From Chloromonas sp. AAM2 (taxonomy: Eukaryota > Chlorophyta > Chlorophyceae > Chlamydomonadales > Chlamydomonadaceae), in the NCBI GenBank assembly GCA_004335635.1, contig QAXH01003805.1, positions 4,250-14,724 on the forward strand: a stretch of DNA of 10,475 bases. Direction: 5' to 3'. This document shows positions 1 through 8,100 of the stretch, one piece after another (the stretch's first letter is position 1; every line of letters begins with the position of its first letter). The notes under the pieces were generated by a model. The model ran no database searches and was not told the origin of the DNA. It saw nothing but the letters and a program-made list of their open reading frames with translations. Position numbers and translations under genes: made by a program.

Positions 1-64
1 CTCTGACCGTCCCCCCACGTTTACTGTTTCTCCCCCTCTTCCGACCGGTTTCCCCCCTCCTTAC
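1..64 (-). other. P4H intron start with a duplicated donor-like segment
   Basis: Read on the minus strand, this purine-rich stretch follows the GGET codons and begins with the donor GTAAGG. The exon-donor junction, read as GGAGAAACGGTAA at 73-61, recurs as GGAGAAACAGTAA at 33-21. The second copy could be a cryptic donor. Conserved P4H proteins continue GGET-VFP, which is absent here, so this is taken as intron. Confidence 0.6.
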
Positions 65-2461
65 CGTTTCTCCGCCCTCCTCCAGGTTGTCGTGCAGGTA
101 CATGAGCACTGTCGACCACCGGTTGCCGCCGTTGCGCACGTTCTCCTGATCAAAGAACCTGGGCAGGAGTAACAGGCCTGACAAGTGTTCTTGCACCCAT
201 CACAAAATGATCGTGTGTATGCAATGCACGGCCACAGCAGCCTTAAATCCAAGCGCACCAGATGAGCCATACACTGATCCTAGGTGGTGCCCGTACTCAT
301 TCTGTAAGCACATCAGCAGGCGCGCACACGCATAAAGCAACGTCATCGACATGCCTGCCAAGCCCTGTCATGCCGACCCCCTGTCATGCTGCCATGCACC
401 TCTCACCAGTCCCAGTGCTGCAGACGATGATGATGGCGGCACGGCATGCAAGGCGTCAAGCACACAACACAAGGCGGGTGTCAGTAGGTGAACTTGGAAA
501 CTGATTTGATTGGTTGACTGGCTGAGAAAGCACTGGATTTGCAGTGTTATGCGGGAGGTCTGAGCTGGACAGGGCTGGATTGACTAGCGGACGCTTCACA
601 TCAGTGCCGGCAGGCGTACACCCGTCACAACCCTGCTGGTCTCTAAACCTCAGGGCCCCATAGCCATCCAGCCCACGGGTAACATCACCATGGGCTTCTG
701 TCCACGCCTGCTTTTTGGGATCAGTAGTTCAGATCCCAAGTGGCCCTGGGCTGAAGGTTGATGAAACACCAACACCACTACCACTACCACCAACACCAAC
801 AGCAGAGTGCGCTTTGGGCCCCTCAGAGACCTCTGCTGGTGCCAACTCACCGCATCGTACTTTTGCTTCTGCTTGTACCGCAGCACCTGCAGCCCTTCCC
901 CGTGCCACACGGGGGTGAGGGTCCACTCGGCCAGCCGGCGCTCGATGCCTGGGGGCCGCACAGACACACTCGTCAGTGCATTACCATTGAAGGTGGGCGC
1001 AAGGCTGGCCAGTGATCATGCATGAGTGTGGCTTTGGGATGGGGTGTGGGTACAGCAGTGAACTCGAGTGCGACGCACCCCTGCTGTGTGTCTAGTGCCA
1101 CTCAGAATGTTCAGAGCCTCAGGTGTGATCCAACAGTCGCGCTTTGATTGGGGGAGCAAGTGCGGGCATCAGCCAAGGCAGCTGAGACGCTGCACATGTG
1201 CACATGGGATAAGAGATGCACAAAGTGTGAGACGCATAGTCATGTATGCGCTGACGGACACAAGAATTATATATATACCGAACGTGTATCTATATAAACT
1301 GAACGTGTTAAAACTGACGTTGGGTGTGCTGGTTGGGTGACGTTGGGTGTGCTGGTTGCCAGGAATGCCCCATATTCACTCACCCTCAATGACTGAGTCC
1401 TCTGCACGGTTGAAGAACATGCCCTCACTGCAGCAGCATGCACATGCACATGCGTGTGTGTGTGTGTGTGTGTGTCTGCTATGGATGCTGTGAGCACGAG
1501 CTAGGCTCCCCACATCGCCCCCCCCCCCCCACATACCGGAAACTTAGAGCAACGATGCACAGCTCTAGAACCTAGGGGCGTGCTGGCGTTCAAAGACTGA
1601 GCTGAAGCAGGGCTGCGCCCAGCTCAGCTCATGTCCTTATGTACTGGTGGCTTCCCTGATGTAAACAGATGCATAGGTTTGTGCATACCGTGCGCCACTG
1701 CTTACCTGGTGCGGACATCTGACATCTGTGATTCGCCGGTTTTTGAGTCAACCACGCCAGACCGCTCGAGGCGCTTCTCAGCCTTCAGCCGAATGAAATC
1801 ACACTCCTCTGCGAGCACATGTGCCCATGCATGATAGCATGTACACGCGAAGTATCCATCATGACTGGTGGCAGTATCTACACTGGCAGTACACAAGTCA
1901 GCTGGCAGACAAGTCATGTAGGTGCTGCTGACACCCTTGTCCATGGAAATCAGCATGATCAGCATGATGTGCATGTTCATCAGCTACAAAGCTAGTTATG
2001 CATTGATGTCTAATGCGCACGTTAGGGCTGATCTAGAGGTTCTGAGAGTACTGATGCACGCTGAGCTGGGCTTAACCACATCGATCCGCCTCTCAACACA
2101 CCATCAGTCAGGAACTGCCTCCACAAGTAAATGCGTGAATCAGCGTCCAAAACCTGCATCAAAAGTGTCAGTTGAAGCTGCGTTGGTAGCATGCAACAAC
2201 CAAGGTCTATGAGGCAGTGGTGCTGACAAGTCCCAGCCCCGTCTCAGCTCATTTCCGAGCGTGCGTTGAGTTTTGGTAAAGTCAGGTTGTTTGCGTTGCA
2301 TCTTGCTGCGCTCATGGGTCGGTGCGCACCTCTGGCCAGGTGTCTGTCAGGTTCCTTCTCGCCAGCCCTCCTTTGATAGGCCCCACACGGCCAGCGCTAG
2401 TCGGAACCACCGCGAGCAGTGCAGCTAGGATTGCTGCCACTAGGCAGGCTCCACCTGCCAT
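65..2461 (-). CDS. Prolyl 4-hydroxylase (2-oxoglutarate/Fe(II) dioxygenase), 3' part missing
   Basis: Hydroxylates peptidyl proline in the ER/Golgi using 2-oxoglutarate, O2 and Fe(II); in green algae the targets are typically hydroxyproline-rich wall glycoproteins (family knowledge). Exons in gene order: 2461-2330, 2153-2102, 1808-1706, 1427-1384, 948-851, 417-407 and 158-65, giving 178 residues with all phases matching. Residues 1-23 form a signal peptide (MAGGACLVAAILAALLAVVP, then TSA before the likely cleavage site), and N37 is a sequon (NLT). The P4H blocks follow in order: RIYLWRQFLTDEECDFI, SQMSDVRTSEGMFFNRAED, IERRLAEWTLTPVWHGEGLQ, VLRYKQKQKYDA, HWDWFFDQEN, NGGNRWSTVLMYL and NLEEGGET. 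H144 and D146 are the first two iron ligands; the second His and the 2-oxoglutarate Lys lie beyond base 1. ATG 2461 is the first in frame after an upstream TAA. The donor GTAAGG at 64-59 shows that the gene continues. Family assignment is very strong; the exact substrate is unknown. Confidence 0.93.
407..417 (-). other. 11-nt microexon of the P4H gene encoding the HxD iron-binding motif
   Basis: On the minus strand CACTGGGACTG is flanked by a TCTGCAG acceptor and a GTGAGA donor. The exon at 948-851 ends in phase 0 (YDA, donor GTGAGT) and the exon at 158-65 opens with one base completing a codon (G, then TTC TTT GAT). They cannot be joined directly in frame: a direct join reads GTT CTT TGA, a stop. 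Inserting these 11 bases restores the frame and yields KYDA-HWDW-FFDQEN. The HxD motif is expected exactly here in P4H proteins. Identified by conservation and splice logic, not by transcript data. Confidence 0.88.
418..850 (-). other. P4H intron before the microexon
   Basis: A 433-bp intron with donor GTGAGT at 850-845 and acceptor GCAG just before 417. It contains a CCA/CAA-rich low-complexity run at about 763-804, which creates misleading valine-rich and histidine-rich open frames on the two strands. No conserved protein block is seen. Confidence 0.75.
949..1383 (-). other. P4H intron with AT microsatellite and 23-bp tandem repeat
   Basis: A 435-bp intron with donor GTGAGT and acceptor CCCCCAG. 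It holds a short (AT)n tract near 1267-1276 and a 23-bp unit present twice in tandem at 1315-1360. No coding signal is visible. Confidence 0.75.
1315..1360. repeat. 23-bp tandem duplication (2 copies)
   Basis: The unit starting TGACGTTGGGTGTGCTGGTT occurs at 1315-1337 and 1338-1360; the copies differ only in the last two bases. It lies inside a P4H intron. Confidence 0.9.
1454..1475. repeat. (GT)11 microsatellite
   Basis: Eleven uninterrupted GT units, preceded by CACATG repeats, inside the P4H intron 1428-1705. Confidence 0.95.
1518..1530. repeat. Poly-C homopolymer tract, 13 bp
   Basis: A run of 13 C bases (poly-G in the transcribed sense of P4H) in the same intron as the GT microsatellite. 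The length may be unreliable because homopolymers are prone to sequencing error. Confidence 0.9.
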
Positions 2462-2827
2462 TCTGATGTTGCGCCTCAGCCGGTGGGGTACCTGCGCTTT
2501 TGAATCTAGACTCTTCTTCCTAGAATGCTCGCCAAGACCGGATCGGTCGGCTTAGGTAGCACGCTGGGGGCGACGCTGAAGAATGTGCAGCCTACCCGTG
2601 CTGGGAGCGTCAGCACGACAATTAAACCTAATACGTTTCTACCCGGTTGCATCACCGATTGCATGATTGGATCACAGATTTGACGCTGACAGAGTGAGTA
2701 TTGAGGACCCATGCACAGTAAATGCCGATTGTGGCAGGACAGTAGGGGTCAACAGGTGTCGCGGGACGACACGTAATCAGCTCCCTTTGCGGTTAGAGAC
2801 AGCACCTACCTCACGGCTACCGACGTC
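2462..2827. promoter_or_regulatory. Divergent intergenic region between P4H and ERV1
   Basis: Only 366 bp separate the two start codons, which point away from each other, so the interval must hold both 5' leaders and the promoters. No clear TATA box is seen. An inverted CCAAT pentamer (ATTGG at 2666-2670) would read CCAAT for P4H, about 205 bp upstream of its ATG. In-frame stops precede both ATGs (TAA at 2774-2776 for ERV1, one TAA for P4H). A small minus-strand open frame at 2712-2506 lies wholly here; it has no recognisable domain and may be a leader ORF. Confidence 0.6.
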
Positions 2828-4208
2828 ATGGCAGTCCCTGAGCCCGAGTCAGCCCATGGCGAGCCCCAATCACAACAGCCACACCCGTCATCCAAAACTT
2901 CAGGAACCGTGCCTCCAGGCCAGTTCCCTCATCCCAAAGATTGCAGGGCATGCCCAGACGTGCAGCACATGATGGCCACGTTCAAGCATCTAACCGCCAA
3001 GAAAGACCACGCGGCAACAGTTCCCAGCGGACAGCGGTCCAGCAGCTCAACTGCAGGTCAGTCCATGCGAACATATTTCGGACTCACATGCACACCTCAT
3101 CACATGTGCAAGCATCATGCAACAATATGCAGAGCTGATGGCATGCCCAGAAGACAGTCTCAGCACTTGGGTATGCAGGTGGTGACTTTACTGTGGCGGC
3201 CGCAGCTGCGTTTGAAAACCGAGCGACTACATCTCAAGACACCAACTCCACCGCCCCTCCATCCTCGTCAGCCTATGAGCCATTGCCCTGCCCTCCTGAA
3301 TCAGCGGAACTTGGCAATGCCACATGGAGCTTCCTTCACAGCATGGCCGCCTACTATCCCGACGAGCCCACTGCACCGCAAAAGTCACTCATGCGCAGCA
3401 TGATGGAAGGACTTGCGGAGTTCTACCCGTGCGGCTATTGCGCAGAGCATTTGAGGCAGCAGGTGGGTATTATCCATGCACTACGTGGCTCCCTGTGCTG
3501 GGAACATAGCCCTGGACGTGGCTGATGCATGCACGCATGCTGCATGCAAAGCTGCCGTGTGGTTCTCCTTTTGATTCCAGCCTGGCTCGTCGCTGCATTC
3601 TCCATTGGACAGTTTGCCATCTGCAGCAGTTGTCTGCTGATTGCATCCAAATGGCCTCATTGTGTGACGGGCTGTATGTCTGTACTGGCAAGTGTTTGCA
3701 GACCTCAGTGCACAGAACACTTCGTCAGCACCTGGCTAGCCCACCTCTGGCCATGCTTAGTGCCACTCGTTCCTAATTGCCGCTGCAGATAGAGCAGAGC
3801 CCACCAGAGGTTTCATCAGCCAGTGCATTGAGCTTGTGGTTGTGCAGAATACACAACGAGGTAGGTCCCAGGCGGTGAGGGGATGCCGTCCACATCGGCG
3901 GCTCGAGCAAGCAGTGGTAACGGGGCATTCTTTGTAGGCGTCTTGAGTGTGGCCTGCCCTGTGCTCGGTGCTTTGCTGAGTCATCCGATCCATGCTATCT
4001 GCCAGTACATGGCATCTTGTTGAGTACATGTCTTGTAAGCTTCCTGCTCTGTGGAGTTTGGCCTGTCCATGAGACATGTGTGTTAATAGTGCTGCCTTGT
4101 GTGTGCAAACCACTGCAGGTGAACGACATGCTGGGCAAACCGATATTCGACTGCTCCAAGGTGATGCAGCGATGGCGGGACGGGCCCCCAGACGGCTCCT
4201 GTGGCTGA
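2828..4208 (+). CDS. ERV1: FAD-linked sulfhydryl oxidase ERV1/ALR, mitochondrial intermembrane space
   Basis: Re-oxidises the disulfide relay (Mia40 in animals and fungi) that folds cysteine-rich proteins in the intermembrane space, passing electrons through FAD to cytochrome c or O2 (family knowledge). Exons 2828-3056, 3179-3462, 3789-3860 and 4119-4208 give 224 residues with phases 1, 0 and 0. A CRAC pair lies at 39-42 (PKDCRACPD), followed by a low-complexity linker to about 118. The Erv domain runs from [19 protein letters not shown] (120-138) through the redox centre [14 protein letters not shown] (158-171) and [12 protein letters not shown] (187-198) to [10 protein letters not shown] and [12 protein letters not shown] at the end. 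C190 and C207 fit the structural disulfide and HNEVN fits FAD contacts. ATG 2828 follows an in-frame TAA at 2774. The active-site pair is CGYC rather than the usual CEEC. The C-terminus resembles animal ALR, not the land-plant form. Identity is very secure. Confidence 0.95.
3463..3788 (+). other. ERV1: ERV1 intron 2
   Basis: A 326-bp intron with donor GTGGGT and acceptor GCTGCAG, carrying a palindrome-rich TGCATGC cluster near 3525-3548. Open frames on both strands here show no family similarity and are discounted. Confidence 0.8.
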
Positions 4209-5110
4209 AGCTTGCACGTGCAGGCACAAGCATGTGTGTGCATGCTCATGCATGACGCGAATTGCATGAATAGACGATACAATTAGATAGTGTGTGTGCA
4301 AGCCATTGGAGTTTATTGGCTATGCCCCAGGCTTGGCGAGGTCGACTGCATTGATGTTATGCCTGACATGCACAGCGTAGCCTGGACAACCTTTACATTG
4401 ATAGCGCAGGAGCGTATGCCAGCCAGAGGCTGACATTGACAGAGATGGGTACTGACATGTGACTGAGTGCAGTAAGTTTAGTTTACGTATGGTATATGTA
4501 TGGTAACCCTTTCTTTATGTCTGTTTAATCACAGCTGGTGCTGTTAGACTACGTAGCCTTTGCTGTCCCTCGCAAGGGTCGCATGACTGTTCCTCATGCT
4601 TCGTCAATAGTTGGAAAATGACAGCAGTGCCCGATTCGTTGAGTGAAGCTGTTGTGCATATGCCCCCTCAGGGCTCAGCTAAGACACACGTCATGCAGGT
4701 TGTACACGTCATGAAGTAGCTGTACAATCATGTCGCGGTTGTGAGGTGTTGTTGTTGTTGTGAATATGGAAGTACAACAGCATGGTTTAGGGCCTGCGCG
4801 TAATAGACCTGTGAACACGTGACGGCTCCAGCATGTTGCTCTGCTCAGTCAAAGTGTGGATTTGACTTGGTTCTGAGTTGAGTTGTCTCAGGTTGTAACT
4901 GACTTTGGTTGTGAGATCGGAGTTGCGGATTACGGCGCGGCCTACTAAACACACGATTAGAAAGCGTTCTATTGCTGGCAGATGTCCCTGCACACACTGG
5001 CATTGAAGCCGCCAACAGCCCCAATCATCGCAAGTTACGGCATTCCGGCCTTCCCATCAGATCTCCACAAGAGACAAACTACCCCAAGGCATCGGTAGCT
5101 CTAGCCTTGC
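4209..5110. other. Intergenic spacer ERV1-OXA1, no gene recognised
   Basis: It holds the 3' UTR of ERV1, rich in CATG-type alternating purine-pyrimidine sequence at 4214-4265, and the promoter and leader of OXA1. Short repeats include a duplicated TATGGTA near 4487-4504 and a (TTG)n run at about 4749-4761. The first TGTAA, the usual green algal polyadenylation signal, comes only at 4893-4897, which is far for an ERV1 3' end. No RNA gene or protein domain was recognised. Confidence 0.55.
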
Positions 5111-8100
5111 ATGGCATTACGTCGTGTGGTGCTGTCAGCATCGCGATGTTGCAGCATTAGCACCTCAGGCGTGCCAGCATGGCCAGAGCTGCTGAACCAT
5201 GCCGACGAGGAGGATTCACAGCCAGCCTCCAAACCAGCCTATCCATCAATCCTTGGCCACAGCAACTGGCAGTCACGCCCACAGCTGCCGCATGCGACCA
5301 GGGGCATGGCTTGGTGGTCTCGAAAGCAGCCACCACCACCACCCAATACCCCAACATCTGAGCTACTGCAAGGTACAGAATCTCAGTCAGATCAGCAGCT
5401 GCCGCTACAGCAGCAACCGTCGCTAGAGCAGCAAGCGCCTGACCTTGGCCTACCTGCCAGCCAGGAGACAGCGACGGCCATGCAAGATGCTGTGGCCAGC
5501 ATTCACGAGGCATGCAGCCAGGTGGAGAGCTCAGCTATACTGGCTGCTCAGCAGGATAGCGTGTTGCTGGGGTCGCATTTCATCAGTGCGCTACAAGTTG
5601 CACATGATCAACTGGGATTGCCTTGGTGAGCTTACACACATCGGAACATGTTTGTTTGTTTGTTTGTTTGTTTTCCCTCCGGTATCTTATCAACCTCTTG
5701 ACACAGGACTTGTAGGCTTGTCCATTTGGTGATTGTAAGAAGGCACTCAGTTCCCAGGACGCATGGTATGCCGCACGCACACTCCATCAACTGGGCTCCT
5801 GGCAGTGTTGTTTGGTTTTTACCTGTCACAGTATGAGGACAGTATGAGGACAGTATGAGGCCTTACAACACCGCCAGGTCATGCAGTGTGGGTTTCAATT
5901 GTCCTTGAACCTGAGCCTCATTCATGCATTAACTCTTTTATCCTGGCACGTTCTGCGGGTTTTAGTCGCCCTTGCACCTTAGCCTCATCCAAGCAGTGAA
6001 TTCGTGCTGTGCTGCTTTTGATCAGAGTGTTCTGTGAATCTTTGAAAAGTACTATCGACACCTGAGCCTCACCCATGCACTACATTCGTGGTGCAGGTGG
6101 AGTTCTATCGCCCTGGTCAACATTGCCACTCGCTGTATAACTTTCCCCATCATGCTTGCCAACCAGAGGAGCAATGCACGCATGATGGTGGGTTGGGCGT
6201 GGGGTGGGGTGGGGCACACAGCATTCTGCATTCTGCATGGCATACGGCTTGAGATAGGGGGAAAAAGCACATCAAGGCGTGTCAAGGGCACCATGAGGCT
6301 GTAGGTTGTTCTGATGCGGGCGATGGTGCAGTGGATGAATGATGCAGGCTAGGAGAAGAAAGGTTTGGATGAAGTGTGGGATGTCAGCACCTGTTCACAT
6401 GACAGAAAAACTCCAGGACATCAGGTGGGGTGGGCACCGCACTGATCTGATCTGGGCAAAGAAACAAAGTGAGGCATGAAAGGCAGCAAAGCAGGAATGT
6501 ATCAACAAAACAGCAGGCATTGAGCATGGCCCTTGCCCATTGGCCCTAGGCACACGCAAGCGTTCCTCACATTGGTCACTCTGAAAGCAATATGATCAGG
6601 GGCGTGACATAGGCGGCGGCTGAGTGCCTGACCTCTGGTCTGCATCTCTGCAACCTGCAAAACCGCAGTAAGCGGAAAGCCTGTGTAATCATAACCTCAT
6701 CTGCTCAGCAACCGCCGTCTACAGGTGTCGCTGGCCTTGTATGCAGCTTGTTCCTTCTTGTGCCCAATGTGAAGTTGGTGCTGTGTGTACAGAAGCTGCA
6801 AGCGGATTTGCTGCCGATACGCAAGCTGCAAGAAGCAGTCCGAGCGGCGGTAAGTAGTAGGGTTCAGTGAAGACTGAAACGGGAAGATTTGGAGTGGCGG
6901 TGAGCAGTCGACATTTGGAAACTGGAAGGGGAAGAAGTGGATAAGAAGGGTTGGCTGAGAGCAGCTGGAAACTGCGTATGTAACCGTGGGGTAGTCAAGG
7001 TTAGTAGGGATGACAATGGCTATGGATCGACTGCTGCAAAAGCTCAAGATTTATGCCGTGTGTATCGGCAAGGTGTGTGCGGGGAACAGGATAAGGCCTG
7101 ATCTTGCGGGGCATCCGTAAGGCATCTGCCTGCCGGTTGTGGGGACATTGGGACATGTGGACATGCTCCATGATGGTCTCCTTTCAAGTAAGAGCTGTCT
7201 CTGCCTGCTCATGCTGCCTGCCTCCTGCCCTTGCTCTTCCCGCAGCCCACTCGTGAGCTCCAGTCCCACATCCATCAGGTCTTGGCCAGGGAGACTGAGG
7301 GTGTGCGCATGCGCCACGGCCCTGCCATCACCGGCATCATGGGCACCATGTTCGTCACGCTGGCCGCCAACAGCGTGGTCTTCCTATCCATATTTAGTGG
7401 CGTCAGCAACCTCATGACCATGAAGGTGCGCAGTGCTGTAATAGGGTAAGGATTAGGATTATGATAAGGGTTGGGGTTAAGGTCCTGATTAAAGAGTGCG
7501 CCACATGTGCAGATTCCCTGGACTGGACTTGGGGAAAACCCGGAGCCCTCAAATGTGCAAGTGCAATACAAGAGGATTATTGAGTTAGTGTTCAGGTCCT
7601 GACGAGGGCTTGGACAGAAGGAAAATCATGCCCTGGATGGTATGGAATTGTGCAGCACAGACTTTACTGGGGTATCCATCTGGCACATGATCAACAAGTC
7701 AAATGGCCTTGCATGTGACAAAACTCTGCAAAGAGATACGCTCATACCACTGGTGTGTTCCTTTGGCATGCAAGGCCCTGCGTGGTAAATGTTTGTTCTC
7801 ACAGGTAGTGGTTCTACCGATGGCTTTGCACTGTAAAGCTGGGAGATACCTTGCTTGCACGCACCTGCACATGCAGGCCCCCTCCCTGGCCACAGGCGGC
7901 ATGCTTTGGTTCACCGACCTCACCCTGCCCGACCCCTACTACGGCCTTCCTGTGCTCTGCTCTGTGACCACACTGGCCATGGTGCAGTACGGCATGAACG
8001 TGACAGGCGAGCAGATGGCCAGTCCGGAGAAAGCAGGTGAGCACACTGGGTTGTCTAGGGCTTGTAGTAGAAGGGCACTGCACATCATGCCATGATCAGG

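Larger units (their letters stand above)
5626..6096 (+). other. OXA1: OXA1 intron 1, repeat-rich
   Basis: A 471-bp intron with donor GTGAGC and acceptor GTGCAG. It contains a (GTTT)6 microsatellite, an 11-bp triplicated unit and three diverged copies of a CCTGAGCCTCA-containing element, listed separately. No coding signal. Confidence 0.85.
7426..7876 (+). other. OXA1: OXA1 intron 5
   Basis: A 451-bp intron with donor GTGCGC and acceptor CATGCAG. It holds a degenerate telomere-like hexamer run at 7444-7479 and an 11-bp inverted repeat (7705-7715 and 7767-7777). The short hairpin GGTAG/CTACC near 7804-7818 is also visible. Confidence 0.8.

Noticed and set aside
650..967. 105-codon minus-strand open frame as a complete small membrane protein
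   Set aside because: Only 948-851 is real coding sequence (a P4H exon). The valine-rich 'membrane' part is the translated CCA/CAA-rich intron beyond the GTGAGT donor.
2506..2712. 68-codon minus-strand open frame as the P4H N-terminus
   Set aside because: The signal-peptide exon starting at 2461 joins in phase to the next P4H exon. This frame ends upstream of it, has no domain, and is at most a leader ORF.
3757..4233. 158-codon minus-strand open frame over ERV1 exons 3 and 4
   Set aside because: It is antisense to well-conserved ERV1 exons and shows no family similarity of its own.
4972..5160. Open frame with DVPAHTGIEAAN, reminiscent of retrotransposon RNase H (PxHxGIxGN)
   Set aside because: The match is a few residues long, with no reverse transcriptase or other RNase H motifs nearby. 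It lies in the OXA1 leader and is most likely chance.
5828..6090. Possible CRISPR-like array (regular direct repeats)
   Set aside because: The repeats are too short or diverged, spacing is irregular, the site is an intron of a nuclear gene, and no cas gene is present.
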